A DNA stretch of 64,000 nucleotides from JBPYFK01 sp051984675 (GCA_051984675.1 JBPYFK010000126.1:1-64000); one strand, 5' to 3'. Shown: positions 6,967 to 16,159, numbered from the stretch's first letter. The notes: generated from the sequence alone by a model not told the origin. Numbers and translations are program-made.

Positions 6967-9255
6967 CTAGCTGTCGCGGGTGCTGCGGAAACCGCGCAGG
7001 CGAAGGCTGTTGCTGACCACGAACACCGAGCTGAACGCCATCGCCGCCCCAGCGATCATGGGATTGAGCAACCCCGACGCGGCCAGCGGCAATGCGGCGA
7101 CGTTGTAGGCGAACGCCCAGAACAGGTTGCCCTTGATGGTGCCGAGGGTGCGCCTGGACAGCCGAATCGCGTCCACCGCCGACCACAGGTCCCCGCGGAC
7201 CAGCGTGAGATCACTGGCCTCGATCGCTACGTCCGTGCCTGTCCCCATCGCCAGGCCGAGATCAGCCTGCGCCAGCGCGGCGGCGTCGTTGACGCCGTCG
7301 CCCACCATCGCCACGACACCGCCCTCGGCCTGCAAGCGCTTGACGGCGTCGACCTTGCCCTGCGGCAGCACCTCCGCGATGACCTCGTCAATGCCGGCCT
7401 CGGAGGCGATCGCACGCGCCACGGACTCGTTGTCACCGGTGAGCAACACTGGCCGCAGTCCCAGGTCCCGCAACCCGCGTACGGCCTGCGGCGAGGTCGG
7501 CTTGATGGTGTCCGCGACGACCAACACGGCACGGGCGCGCCCGTTCCAGGCCACCAGTACCGCGGTGCCGCCGTCGCTCTCTGCCGCGGACTTGGTCGTG
7601 GCGAGGTGTTCGGGTAACGGGATACCGCGTTCCGCGAGCATTTTCTCGCGTCCCACCAGGACATCGTTCCCGTCGACGACTCCCTGAACACCAAGTCCTT
7701 CCAGGTTGGTGAAGTTCTCGACTTCACGCAGCGGGCCGGTCTTCTCCGTAGCACCGCGTGCGATCGCCCGCGCGATGGGATGTTCCGAACCGTTTTCCAG
7801 TGCACCCGCCAGGGCCAGCACCTCGGGCTCGGACTCACCGCCGGCCAGGTGAACGGCAGTGAGCTCCATCTGACCGCTCGTGACCGTACCCGTCTTGTCC
7901 AGCACGACGGTGTCGATGCGGCGGGTGGATTCCAGCACCTCCGGGCCCTTGATCAGGATGCCCATCTGCGCACCCCGCCCGGTGCCGACCAGGAGCGCGG
8001 TGGGCGTGGCCAGACCGAGCGCGCATGGGCAGGCGATGATCAGCACCGCCACGGCCGCGGTGAAGGCGGCGGAGGCGGAGCTTCCGCTGGCGAGCCAGAA
8101 CACCAGCGCGCCGGCGGCCAGCGCGATCACCGCCGGCACGAACACGCCGGATATCCGGTCAGCGAGTCGCTGGACCTGTGCTTTACCGGTCTGGGCGTCC
8201 TCGACCAGCTTCGCCATCTGGGCGAGTTGGGTGTCGGAACCGACCCGGGTGGCCCGCACCAGCAACCGGCCGCCCGCGTTGACGGTACCGCCGACCACCG
8301 CGTCCCCGGGCTTGACCTCGACCGGAACGGACTCTCCGGTCAGCATGCTGGCGTCGACGGCGGACGAGCCGTCGTCGATGACGCCGTCGGTGGCGATTTT
8401 CTCTCCGGGGCGGACGACGAACAGGTCACCGACGCGCAGTTCCTGAACGGGAACACGCTGTTCCTGGCCGTCGCGCAGGACCGCGACGTCCTTGGCGCCC
8501 AGCTCCAGAAGTGCGCGCAGCGCCGCGCCGGACCGCCGCTTGGAGCGGGCCTCGAAGTACCTGCCGGCCAGGATGAACGTGGTCACTCCGGCCGCGACCT
8601 CCAGGTAGATCGCCTCGTCGCCGCTCATGCGCTGGATGGACAGCTCGAACGGGTGCGTCACCCCGGGCATCCCGGCGGTGCCGAACAGGAGCGCGTACAG
8701 CGACCAGCCAAACGCCGCAAGCGTCCCCATCGAGATCAGGGTGTCCATTGTGGCCGCGCCGTGGCGGAGGTTGGTCCACGCCGCCGAGTGGAACGGCAAC
8801 GCTCCCCACACGACCACCGGAGCGGCAAGGGCCAGGGAGATCCACTGCCAGTAAACGAACTGCAGTGCCGGAACCATCGACATCGCGATGACCGGCGTCG
8901 ACAGGACGGCCGAGACGATCAGGCGTCGCCGCAATCGACGGAGTTCTCCGCCCTCCGCACTGTCCTCCGTGGACTCTCGCGCTTCCGGGCCGCTAGGGAC
9001 GCTGCCCGGCCGCACCAGCTCCGCGTGGTAGCCCGCGGCCTCGATCGTGCCGATGAGCTGGTCCGTCGCGACCCGGGCCGGGTACCGGACTTTCGCCTTC
9101 TCGGTCGCGAGGTTGACGGTGGCGACGACCCCGTCGAGCTTGTTGAGCTTGCGCTCGATCCGCGAAGCACAGGAGGCACACGTCATCCCACCGATGGACA
9201 GTTCCACCTCGACCGGATCGCCGGTCCGCGCTATGTCCCGTTGATCGGTACTCAT
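6967..9255 (-). CDS. copA: Copper-exporting P1B-type ATPase CopA
   Basis: A 762-residue heavy-metal P-type ATPase. It has one N-terminal metal-binding domain with GGMTCASC (C26, C29), then eight predicted helices. The ion-binding CPC lies in IACPCALGLATP and the phosphorylation loop is DKTGTVTSG. The nucleotide-domain HP motif is in SEHPIARA, followed by TGDN and MVGDGVNDAAAL. The CPC plus C-terminal helix pattern indicates Cu(I) export to the outside. ATG 9255 follows AAGGGGAAG and drops the 22-residue extension seen in the longer reading. It is the last gene of the csoR-copZ-copA set on the minus strand and carries its own CsoR-like site 30-48 bp upstream. Confidence 0.96.
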   Translation of the reverse strand: MSTDQRDIARTGDPVEVELSIGGMTCASCASRIERKLNKLDGVVATVNLATEKAKVRYPARVATDQLIGTIEAAGYHAELVRPGSVPSGPEARESTEDSAEGGELRRLRRRLIVSAVLSTPVIAMSMVPALQFVYWQWISLALAAPVVVWGALPFHSAAWTNLRHGAATMDTLISMGTLAAFGWSLYALLFGTAGMPGVTHPFELSIQRMSGDEAIYLEVAAGVTTFILAGRYFEARSKRRSGAALRALLELGAKDVAVLRDGQEQRVPVQELRVGDLFVVRPGEKIATDGVIDDGSSAVDASMLTGESVPVEVKPGDAVVGGTVNAGGRLLVRATRVGSDTQLAQMAKLVEDAQTGKAQVQRLADRISGVFVPAVIALAAGALVFWLASGSSASAAFTAAVAVLIIACPCALGLATPTALLVGTGRGAQMGILIKGPEVLESTRRIDTVVLDKTGTVTSGQMELTAVHLAGGESEPEVLALAGALENGSEHPIARAIARGATEKTGPLREVENFTNLEGLGVQGVVDGNDVLVGREKMLAERGIPLPEHLATTKSAAESDGGTAVLVAWNGRARAVLVVADTIKPTSPQAVRGLRDLGLRPVLLTGDNESVARAIASEAGIDEVIAEVLPQGKVDAVKRLQAEGGVVAMVGDGVNDAAALAQADLGLAMGTGTDVAIEASDLTLVRGDLWSAVDAIRLSRRTLGTIKGNLFWAFAYNVAALPLAASGLLNPMIAGAAMAFSSVFVVSNSLRLRGFRSTRDS

Positions 9256-9284
9256 CCGTGCTTCCCCTTCGGGGTGGTTTAAAC

Positions 9285-9303
9285 CATACGGGGGTGGGGT
9301 ATA
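9285..9303 (-). promoter_or_regulatory. CsoR-type operator upstream of copA
   Basis: The sequence CATACGGGGGTGGGGTATA is a GC-core, AT-flanked imperfect inverted repeat of the kind bound by copper-sensing CsoR tetramers (TACCCC/GGGGTA arms). It lies 30-48 bp before the copA start and would overlap its promoter. A better-conserved copy lies before csoR. Confidence 0.6.
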
Positions 9304-9388
9304 ACGCCAGAAGTGTTCCACCTCGGAAAGCGCTGAAATCCCCGCTACCTACCTTGTTACGCGGCCGAGACTCCGCCGGTTCAGACGA

Positions 9389-9598
9389 TCAATGCGACAC
9401 CAGCTCGTAGCCGGCCTCGTCCACCGCCGCCCGAACCGCCTCTTCGCTCACAGACTCGGAACTCGTGACCGTCAGGGCGCCCGTCGCCAGGTCGACGTGG
9501 ACGTCCGACACGCCAGCGATCTCACTGACCTCCTCGGTCACCGACTTCACGCAGTGCCCGCAGGTCATGCCAACAACGGTGTAGGTGGATTGGGACAT
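9389..9598 (-). CDS. copZ: Copper chaperone CopZ (heavy-metal-associated domain protein)
   Basis: A 69-residue cytoplasmic protein consisting of a single HMA fold, beta-alpha-beta-beta-alpha-beta, with the Cu(I) site MTCGHC (C13, C16) in the first loop. The ATG at 9598 is preceded by AAGGAGAGCTG, an excellent ribosome site, so the 30-residue N-terminal extension of the longer frame is rejected. It delivers Cu(I) to the CopA N-terminal domain and to CsoR. It lies between csoR and copA in the same direction. Confidence 0.95.
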   Translation of the reverse strand: MSQSTYTVVGMTCGHCVKSVTEEVSEIAGVSDVHVDLATGALTVTSSESVSEEAVRAAVDEAGYELVSH

Positions 9599-9607
9599 CA
9601 GCTCTCC

Positions 9608-9643
9608 TTGTTGAACTTCTCCGACTTGGTGAACTTCTCCGAC
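9608..9643 (-). repeat. 18-bp tandem duplication between csoR and copZ
   Basis: Two adjacent 18-bp units, TTGTTGAACTTCTCCGAC and TTGGTGAACTTCTCCGAC, differ at one position and fill the space between the copZ ribosome site and the csoR stop codon. The copy nearest copZ abuts the AAGGAG motif. See the finding on tandem duplications at gene boundaries. Confidence 0.85.
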
Positions 9644-9656
9644 GTTGTGCACGGGA

Positions 9657-9938
9657 TCACGACCGCACCAGGCGGGCGATCGCGTCACTGGCCTCGCGGA
9701 CCTTCTCGTCAGCGCCCTCCCCGCCCTCGGCCAGCGCTTCAGCGACGCAGTGCTTGAGATGCTCGTCGAGCAGCCCGAGCGAGACGGCCTGCAGACCCTT
9801 GGTCACCGCGGAGACCTGCGTCAGGACATCGATGCAGTACTCGTCGTTCTCGATCATCCTGGCCAGGCCCCGGACCTGCCCCTCGATACGCCGCAGCCGC
9901 TTGAGGTAGCTCTCCTTGTCCTGGGTGTACCCGCGCAT
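9657..9938 (-). CDS. csoR: Copper-sensing repressor CsoR
   Basis: A 93-residue all-helical CsoR/RcnR family protein. The Cu(I) ligands align with the classical triad: C35 in EYCIDV, H60 in LLDEHLKHC and C64. The helix-1 region with YLKRLRRIEGQVRGLARM is the family signature. ATG 9938 is selected because homologues begin here; the longer frame would add 48 residues covering the operator. It represses copper export genes until it binds Cu(I). It begins the csoR-copZ-copA group and has an almost perfect operator 46 bp upstream. Confidence 0.95.
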   Translation of the reverse strand: MRGYTQDKESYLKRLRRIEGQVRGLARMIENDEYCIDVLTQVSAVTKGLQAVSLGLLDEHLKHCVAEALAEGGEGADEKVREASDAIARLVRS

Positions 9939-9983
9939 CTCGTGCTCCCGCTCTCCTCGCCCGGTCGACCAGCGAACTCGACA

Positions 9984-10000
9984 ATACCCTAGGGGGGTAT
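9984..10000 (-). promoter_or_regulatory. CsoR operator upstream of csoR
   Basis: ATACCCTAGGGGGGTAT is a near-perfect palindrome (ATACCC - TAGGG - GGGTAT) matching the well-known CsoR box type with TACCC/GGGTA arms. It lies 46-62 bp before the csoR start codon, where it should cover the promoter and allow autoregulation. Confidence 0.8.
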
Positions 10001-10633
10001 GGTACGCAACGCGAAAGCCGGACACGGGCGTTTCCTGGTGAGGCGGTCGAACTCGGCAACAGCAGTCCCCGGCCACGTCCATCCCCGGAGAGCGTCATAG
10101 GCGACATCCGGCGACGGAATCGCTGGAACTGACGCTGCCCGCCCTGCCGTACGGTGTCTCATTGGACACTCGGCTGTCCGGGAAGGCGGAGTCGAGCACG
10201 CGCTCGACGCTCCCGCCGCGCAGGTCCGCATCCTCAGCGCGGGTGCCGGGCAAGCGGCATGGTGCCGCCTGGATACCGCCCACGCGCGCCCGTACGAGAC
10301 GCTGCACGCTGTCCTGCGGCATTTCGGCCTGTCCGACCAAGCGACGTAAGGTTACCGGCCCTCGGCCGGGTCCCAGCGCATCAGGTTCTGGAACACTTCC
10401 GCCTGCCCGACGGCGTCGTCCAGCCCCGGAACCGCTCACCCGACTCCAGTTCCGTTACAGGCACGCCCGTCGTGGTCGATAGCCCCCTCGTGCGACACGG
10501 TGGGCGATCGTTGAGTCGCCGCTTGAGAAAGTCGAGCTGATTCTCACTAGACATCGGGCGCGCGCGGCGACAATCCTGGGCAGGACACGAACACCGACAT
10601 TGACGTGCCCGGCAGCTACGAAGGTGGTCTGGA
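10001..10633. other. Non-coding gap with coding-like debris
   Basis: No complete gene is supported. Two short open stretches have coding-like third positions. On the plus strand, about 10159-10349 ends with VLRHFGLSDQAT and TAA, without a start. On the minus strand, about 10352-10432 ends with QAEVFQNLMRWDPAEGR and TAA, also without a start. They could be ends of decayed genes that meet tail to tail. I do not recognise either family. The right end should hold the promoter of the HAD gene. Confidence 0.35.
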
Positions 10634-11347
10634 ATGAGCCGCCCACCCGAGGGTCCCTTGCTCAAGGCCGCCGTATTCGACGTGGACGGGACGCTGGTCG
10701 ACAGCGAACGCCACGGTCACCGCGTGGCGTTCAACGAAGCTTTCCGAGCCGCCGGCCTTCCGCACTCCTGGGACGAAGACACCTACGGCGAGCTGCTCCG
10801 CATCACCGGCGGCGAGCGCCGGCTGCGCTCGTTCCTGCGGCACGAAGGCCATCCCGATCAGGAGGCGGCCACCCTCGCGGCAGGGCTGCATCGGCACAAA
10901 ACCGAGCTGTTCCGGGAAATGTGCGGACAAGGAGACATCCCGGCACGACCGGGCGTGCACCGCGTCCTGGACGATCTCGCGGCGTCCGGCGTGACCCTCG
11001 CCGTCGCCACCACGGGGACGCGATCGTGGGTCGAGCCGCTGCTCGACACGACCTTCGGGCCCGGGCGCTTCTCGCTCGTGCTGACCGGCACGGAGATCCC
11101 CGTGCTCAAGCCGCACCCGGACGTCTACGTCGAGGCACTGCGCCGGCTCGGCGTCTCCGAGAACCGGGCGGTGGCGGTCGAGGACTCGGTGACCGGCATG
11201 GTGGCCGCGCACGGGGCGGGCCTGGCCTGCCTGGTCGTGGTGAACGACTACACCGCCGACCAGGGGTTCGGGCAGGCAGACCTGGTGCTCGACGGTCACG
11301 AAGCGGTCACCGTCGACACCTTCGAGCAGCTACTCCGCCGAGGCTGA
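10634..11347 (+). CDS. HAD-superfamily hydrolase, CbbY/phosphoglycolate phosphatase-like
   Basis: A 237-residue HAD-IA enzyme with all four motifs. Motif I is FDVDGTLVDS near residue 15 (nucleophile and general acid Asp pair), motif II is the Thr in ATTGTR, motif III is the Lys in LKPHPDVY and motif IV is VEDSVTGM. The helical cap between motifs I and II is of the CbbY/beta-phosphoglucomutase type with RITGGERRLRSFL. It acts on a small phosphorylated metabolite, probably a sugar phosphate. It is monocistronic; its last 18 bp overlap the end of the convergent acyl-CoA ligase gene. Confidence 0.92.
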   Translation: MSRPPEGPLLKAAVFDVDGTLVDSERHGHRVAFNEAFRAAGLPHSWDEDTYGELLRITGGERRLRSFLRHEGHPDQEAATLAAGLHRHKTELFREMCGQGDIPARPGVHRVLDDLAASGVTLAVATTGTRSWVEPLLDTTFGPGRFSLVLTGTEIPVLKPHPDVYVEALRRLGVSENRAVAVEDSVTGMVAAHGAGLACLVVVNDYTADQGFGQADLVLDGHEAVTVDTFEQLLRRG

Positions 11348-12973
11348 CGGCACTCCTTCCACCGACTGGGGGTAAAGCCGCTGACGGAGTGTCAGCTTGG
11401 AGAACTTGCCGGTGCTGGTCTTGGGGATCGCGTCCACGAAGTGGATCTCGTCCGGCAGCCACCAGCGGGCGACCCGGGGACGCAGGTGCTCCAGGATGGC
11501 GTCGCTGGTCAGGCTGGCATCCGGCCTGCCGACCACGCAGGCGACCGGGCGTTCCGACCAGCGCGGATCGGGTTTGGCGATCACGGCGGCTTCCTCCACG
11601 TCGGGGTGCGCCATGATGTGGTTCTCCAGCTCGACCGACGAGATCCACTCACCACCGGACTTGACGAGATCCTTGGTGCGGTCGACCAGCCGCACGTACC
11701 CGTAGGTGTCGATGGTGGCGACGTCACCGGTGCGCAACCATCCGTCGTCGGTGAAGGTCGCGCCACCGTCGCGCCCGTAGTAGCCGCTGGCGATCCACGG
11801 ACCGGCCGCCTGCAGCTCGCCGACGGCAGTGCCGTCCCAGGGCTGCTCCGCTCCGGTGTCCGTGTCGACGATGCGGAGGTCCACCAACGGCACCGCTTGT
11901 CCCTGGGTGGCGCGGACAGCACGAATCTCGGTGCTGTCGAGCCCGTCGTGATGGGAGCGCAGGCTCGCGACCGCGCCGATCGGGCTCGTTTCGGTCATTC
12001 CCCACGCCTGGGTGATGGGTACTCCGATCGCGTCCCGCCAGGCTTCCGACAGTGACGTGGGAATGGCTGATCCGCCGCCGATCACCATGCGCAGGCTGCT
12101 GAGGTCATGCTGTTTCAGCAGCGGCACCGCGCCCATCCAGATGGTCGGAACTCCCGCGGTCACGGTCGCCCGGTGTCGTTCGATCAGCTTCAGCAACGCC
12201 TCGGGTGCCATCGAGGCGCCGGGGAAGACCAGGTTCGCCCCGGCGAGTACGGCCGCATACGGCAGCCCCCAGGCGTTGACGTGGAACATCGGGACGACGG
12301 GCAGCAGGATGTCGCGTTCGCTGAGAGCCAGCGCGTCGGAGGTGAGGCTGATCAGCGAGTGCAGCACCGTCGACCGGTGCGAGTACAGCACTCCCTTGGG
12401 ATCGCCGGTTGTTCCCGAGGTGTAGCAGAGCGCCGCGGCGGTGTTCTCGTCGGCGACGGAGAAACGCCCCGGGAACGGCTCAGCCTCGGCGAGCAGGGTT
12501 TCGTAGTCGCGCACGCGCGGATCGTCCGGGATCGACGTGTCCGCGCCGTCGTCCATGACGACGAAGAAACGGACGGAGGGCAGCCGGTCGGCCAGCGGCC
12601 ACAACACGGGCAGCAACGACCGGTCGACGAAGATCACCTCGTCGTGCGCGTGGTCGACGATGTAGGCGAGCTGGTCCGCGAACAGCCGGATGTTGAGGGT
12701 GTGCAGGACCCGACCGGTGCACGGCACCGCGAAGTAAAGCTCCAGGTGGCGCTGCGTGTTCCAACCGAAGCTGCCCACCCGCGCCTGCTCGCCGAGTTCC
12801 AGGCGGTCCAGGACGGTCGCCAACCGTCGCACCCGCTGGGCCCAGTCCGCGTAGCTGGAGGTGTGCTCGCCGGCAGCGGTGGCCGTGCTGATGGTCTTGT
12901 GCGCGAAGAGCTGCTCCGCACGATGGAAGAAGTGCGGCAGCGCCAGCGGTCGATCCTGCATCAGGCCGTGCAT
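11330..12973 (-). CDS. AMP-forming acyl-CoA synthetase (fatty-acid--CoA ligase family)
   Basis: A 547-residue ANL-superfamily enzyme that activates a carboxylic acid to an acyl-adenylate and then an acyl-CoA. The P-loop YTSGTTGDPKG lies at residues 184-194, the A5 motif is AWGMTETSP, the hinge region is GWLRTGDVA and the catalytic Lys is in PKTSTGKFSK near the C-terminus. It resembles medium/long-chain ligases of the AlkK type. ATG 12973 follows GGAG at 5-bp spacing; the much longer open frame upstream is only a shadow of the IorA-like gene. It follows that gene by 67 bp on the same strand and could activate the acid produced by the molybdenum hydroxylase, which is inference. Confidence 0.93.
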   Translation of the reverse strand: MHGLMQDRPLALPHFFHRAEQLFAHKTISTATAAGEHTSSYADWAQRVRRLATVLDRLELGEQARVGSFGWNTQRHLELYFAVPCTGRVLHTLNIRLFADQLAYIVDHAHDEVIFVDRSLLPVLWPLADRLPSVRFFVVMDDGADTSIPDDPRVRDYETLLAEAEPFPGRFSVADENTAAALCYTSGTTGDPKGVLYSHRSTVLHSLISLTSDALALSERDILLPVVPMFHVNAWGLPYAAVLAGANLVFPGASMAPEALLKLIERHRATVTAGVPTIWMGAVPLLKQHDLSSLRMVIGGGSAIPTSLSEAWRDAIGVPITQAWGMTETSPIGAVASLRSHHDGLDSTEIRAVRATQGQAVPLVDLRIVDTDTGAEQPWDGTAVGELQAAGPWIASGYYGRDGGATFTDDGWLRTGDVATIDTYGYVRLVDRTKDLVKSGGEWISSVELENHIMAHPDVEEAAVIAKPDPRWSERPVACVVGRPDASLTSDAILEHLRPRVARWWLPDEIHFVDAIPKTSTGKFSKLTLRQRLYPQSVEGVPSASAE

Positions 12974-13040
12974 ACGTGCTCCGTGGGTAGGTGAACTGCG
13001 CGAACGTCGGCAAGTCGCGGGAACCTGGTCCCGCCAGCGG

Positions 13041-13517
13041 TCACATGTCCCTGGCGCCTGCCTTGATGGCGTCACGGATGCGCGCGTAGGTCCCGCACCG
13101 GCAGATGTTGCGGATCTCGTCGAGGTCAGCGTCGGTGATCTCCCGACCCTGCGCCCGGGCCTGCTTGACCTTGGCGACCGCGGCCATGATCTGGCCGGGC
13201 TGGCAGTAGCCGCACTGCGCGACGTCGTGATCCAACCAGGATTGCTGCATCGGGTGCAGCTCGGCTCCCACGGTCTGCGGGAGCCCCTCGATCGTGGTGA
13301 CCTCGTCGTTGGGTTGGATGTCCGAGACCGGCACCGAGCAGGGGTTGAACGCTTTGCCGTTGATGTGGCTGGTGCAGGCCTTGCAGACATCCAACCCGCA
13401 CCCGTACTTCGGGCCGGTGATGCCGAGCAGGTCACGCAGCACCCAGAGCAGTCGTAAGTCGTCCGGGGCGTCGACGGTGACCTGCTTGCCGTTGAGTTTG
13501 AAGGTGTGTCGGGACAC
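13041..13517 (-). CDS. [2Fe-2S] subunit of isoquinoline 1-oxidoreductase-type molybdenum hydroxylase (IorA-like)
   Basis: A 158-residue small subunit with two [2Fe-2S] clusters. The plant-type cluster uses C40, C45, C48 and C60 (GCGLDVCKACTS...C). The second uses C102, C105, C139 and C141 (CGYCQPGQ and ICRCGTY). It passes electrons from the Mo subunit to an external acceptor. The combination with a single fused large subunit and no FAD subunit is typical of the IorAB class. It starts GTG 13517 with GAGGAGCTGACC, a ribosome site lying inside an unusual reiterated spacer. It is co-directional with the large-subunit gene. Confidence 0.93.
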   Translation of the reverse strand: MSRHTFKLNGKQVTVDAPDDLRLLWVLRDLLGITGPKYGCGLDVCKACTSHINGKAFNPCSVPVSDIQPNDEVTTIEGLPQTVGAELHPMQQSWLDHDVAQCGYCQPGQIMAAVAKVKQARAQGREITDADLDEIRNICRCGTYARIRDAIKAGARDM

Positions 13518-13519
13518 GG

Positions 13520-13604
13520 TCAGCTCCTCAGTAGGCCCATTTCAGCTCAGTAAGGTCAGCTCAGTAGGCCCTTGTCAGCTCAGTACGCCGGGGCGGATCA
13601 GTAC
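13520..13604 (-). repeat. Reiterated stop/RBS spacer between the two molybdenum-hydroxylase genes
   Basis: On the minus strand the block TACTGAGCTGA is iterated three times exactly. A partial copy at the IorB stop (GCGTACTGA) and a diverged copy (TACTGAGGAGCTGA) just before the IorA start complete the set. Two or three copies also carry GGGCC before TACTGA. The first copy contains the stop codon of the large-subunit gene and the last one provides the ribosome-binding site of the small-subunit gene. Confidence 0.85.
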
Positions 13605-15943
13605 GCGTGGTTCAGGCCGTCGGTCGGCGACTGCGGGATCGGCGGGGTGGTGGGCAGCGGCTCGAAGCCGAGGTCACCGCTGTTGTGGTTGATCGGGAAG
13701 CTCGTGGGCATCGTGCCGGTCGCGCGGGCGTAGGCGCAGGCGGTCGCGGCCATCGCCGAGGCGACCCCGAACTCCCCTGCGCCGCCGGGCTCGCCGGTAG
13801 TCGGCGGCATGACGATGATCTGCAGCTCGGGCGGGGTGTTCCACTCGCGGGTGTAGAAGTAGTTGTCCCAGCTGCCTTCCAGAAAGTGCCCGTCCTTGAG
13901 GTGCAGGCTCGAACTCAACGCGAGCGCGATGCCGTCCATGATCCCGCCCATCATCTGGGCTTCCAGCCCGCGCGGGTTGATCGGCAGGCCCACGTCCACC
14001 GCCATGACGACTTTGGTGACACGCGGCCCGGTGTAGGCGTCACGGATCTTGCGGCCGGTGGTCTGCGGCCGGCAGTCGATCTCGACCAAGGCGGCGTTCA
14101 CACCGTGATACTCGGCGTGGAACCCGATTCCCTGCGCGGTGCCCGCCGGCATGGCCCGGCCCCAACGACCGACTTCGGCGACCTTGTCCAGCACCGCCCG
14201 CGACCGGTCGTTCTTGAGGAACTCGTGCCGGAACCGGTAGGGGTCCTTGCCCATTTTCGCGGCGAGCTGGTCGACGATGAGCTCCTGGGCACAGCACACG
14301 TTCGGCGAGTAGACGTTGCGCATGCTGCCGGTGTGGAACCCCTTGTTGACCTCGTTGAGGAACTGGGTCGTGGTCCCGAAGTCGTAGGAGACGTTCGCGG
14401 TCAGCCCGAAGATCGTCTGTGAAAAACTCATGTCACCACCGGGCAGCTTGTCGCCCATCGCGGTGATGATCTCCCCGACGCCATGGCTGAAGTCGGTGAA
14501 CACGCTGGTGTGCCGTTGCTCGTAGCTGAGCACGTTGTTCCCGGTGTAGGCGACCCGAACCCGGGACGTGCACATCGGGTGCGTGCGGCCGTGCCGGAAC
14601 TCGTCGGTGCGGTGCCACATCAGCTTGACCGGCTTGCCCACCTTCTGCGAGATCTCGGCGGCCTCCAGGGCAGCGTCGTAGAACAGCTTGCGGCCGAACG
14701 AACCGCCGCCCTGCGCGACGTGCACCGTCACGGCATTCTGTGGCAGCCCGAGCATCTTCGCGATGGCCTGCTGGGTGACGATCGGCGATTTCAGGCTGGA
14801 CCAGATCTCCGCCCGGCCCGGTCGCACGTCCGCGATCGCGCAGTTCGGCTCCAGCGCGCTGTTGCTGTTGAAGTAGAACGTGAAGTTGCCTTCGACGGTC
14901 TGGGCCAGCGGCCCCGCGTTCGGCACCGCCAGCGGCACCTCGGCCGCCTTGAGTTCCTTGAGCACGGTGTCGTCCGACGCCCCCTCTTCCGTGCCCGGCC
15001 CCCAGGACACCCGTAACGCACGGACGGCGTCGATGCACTGCCCGAACGTCGTGCCACGCACCGCCACACCGGTGGAGATCACGGCAACATCGGTGATGCC
15101 CGGCATCGCCCGCACCTCACGCAGGTTGGCCACGGACGCGACGGTGCCGTTGATCGTCGGCGGGCGGCACACCATGGTCGGCAGCGCGTTCGGGACGTTC
15201 AGATCCAGCGCGAACTTCTTGCGGCCGGTCACGCTGTCCAGCGCGTCCACCCGGTTCCGCCGGGTGCCGATGACCTTGAACGCCGATCGCGGCTTCAGGC
15301 TGACCGGAACCCGCTGCGTCCGCGTGCTCGCCGCCCTCTCCGCCAGCGCGCCGTAGGTGACGCGCTTGCCGCCGCTGGAGGTGATCACGCCATCGTGCAC
15401 GGTCAACCTGTCCACGGTGTCACCGAGTTCCGCGGCGGCGGCTTCCAGCAGCCGGCCCTTGGCGACAGCGGCGGCCACCCGAATCGGCGTATATGTCGCG
15501 ATGGTCGTGTTCGAACCACCGGTGAGCTGGTTGAACACCAGCTCCGGCCGGGAGTCGGCGAGCGTGACGCGCACCTTCTCGACCGGCAGCTCCAGCTCCT
15601 CGGCGATCAGCATCGCGGTCGAGGTGGTGATGCCCTGCCCGACCTCGGTGCGCGGGAGCGCGAACGAGGCCGTCCCGTCGCGGTGCACCTGGACGCTGAT
15701 CAGGTTGGAGGTCGGCCGGGCGGCATCGGTCAACATGGTGTTGAGGTCGTAGACGTCCGCCGGCTCCGGCGGCGACGTGACGGCCGCCTCGGCGTTCGGC
15801 ACGTCCACCGCCCCCATCCGTGCCGCGGCCACCAGGGTCGGTGCGGCCAGCAGGTACCCCAGAAAGCGGCGACGCCCGACATCGTGCGGTCCGACATCAT
15901 GGACGCCCAGCTCATCCACGGGAGATCGGCGTTGATCTGCCAT
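13598..15943 (-). CDS. Molybdopterin subunit of isoquinoline 1-oxidoreductase-type hydroxylase (IorB-like), Tat-exported
   Basis: A 781-residue member of the xanthine oxidase family with the IorB architecture, where the two molybdopterin-binding halves are joined by a unique permuted insertion. A twin-arginine signal GRRRFLGYLLAAP is present at residues 23-35, so the enzyme is probably exported folded. Molybdopterin-contact motifs include QGGGSFGRKLFYD and PRTEVGQGITTSTAM, and the C-terminal part has GGAGEFGVASAMAATACA, where the catalytic Glu of this family sits in GxGE. Enzymes of this group hydroxylate N-heterocycles or oxidise aldehydes. The substrate is unknown. It is divergent from a PucR-type regulator. 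Confidence 0.93.
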   Translation of the reverse strand: MADQRRSPVDELGVHDVGPHDVGRRRFLGYLLAAPTLVAAARMGAVDVPNAEAAVTSPPEPADVYDLNTMLTDAARPTSNLISVQVHRDGTASFALPRTEVGQGITTSTAMLIAEELELPVEKVRVTLADSRPELVFNQLTGGSNTTIATYTPIRVAAAVAKGRLLEAAAAELGDTVDRLTVHDGVITSSGGKRVTYGALAERAASTRTQRVPVSLKPRSAFKVIGTRRNRVDALDSVTGRKKFALDLNVPNALPTMVCRPPTINGTVASVANLREVRAMPGITDVAVISTGVAVRGTTFGQCIDAVRALRVSWGPGTEEGASDDTVLKELKAAEVPLAVPNAGPLAQTVEGNFTFYFNSNSALEPNCAIADVRPGRAEIWSSLKSPIVTQQAIAKMLGLPQNAVTVHVAQGGGSFGRKLFYDAALEAAEISQKVGKPVKLMWHRTDEFRHGRTHPMCTSRVRVAYTGNNVLSYEQRHTSVFTDFSHGVGEIITAMGDKLPGGDMSFSQTIFGLTANVSYDFGTTTQFLNEVNKGFHTGSMRNVYSPNVCCAQELIVDQLAAKMGKDPYRFRHEFLKNDRSRAVLDKVAEVGRWGRAMPAGTAQGIGFHAEYHGVNAALVEIDCRPQTTGRKIRDAYTGPRVTKVVMAVDVGLPINPRGLEAQMMGGIMDGIALALSSSLHLKDGHFLEGSWDNYFYTREWNTPPELQIIVMPPTTGEPGGAGEFGVASAMAATACAYARATGTMPTSFPINHNSGDLGFEPLPTTPPIPQSPTDGLNHAY

Positions 15944-16159
15944 GACGTTCCCTTCGACCGGTTTCCGGCGTTGTTGACGACGGAGAGCATGCTGGGCGGG
16001 CTACCCACAATCCAGGGCAATCAGCCCAAGAAACTGGCCCGAACGCTGTGCAGACCGTGCACCGCGTGCGCTCTCCGCTTCACTCGTGTTGGTGAAGTGG
16101 GTCACTCAGCCTTTAGACTCTGTCCCCTGTGCTGACCAAAGGTCCAGAGAGACGCGCGC

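Noticed and set aside
7780..9282. 500-codon open frame on the plus strand opposite copA
   Set aside because: It is the antisense shadow of a well-supported P-type ATPase; the high GC content keeps the opposite frame open. The translation has no recognisable domain and is rich in Arg, His and Gln.
10159..10540. Possible small genes between csoR and the HAD hydrolase
   Set aside because: Frames have coding-like ends but no starts and no recognisable domain, so they are noted only as debris.
12974..13435. N-terminal 154-residue extension of the acyl-CoA ligase
   Set aside because: The extension is the out-of-frame reading of the [2Fe-2S] subunit gene. A good ribosome site and the normal family start are at 12973.
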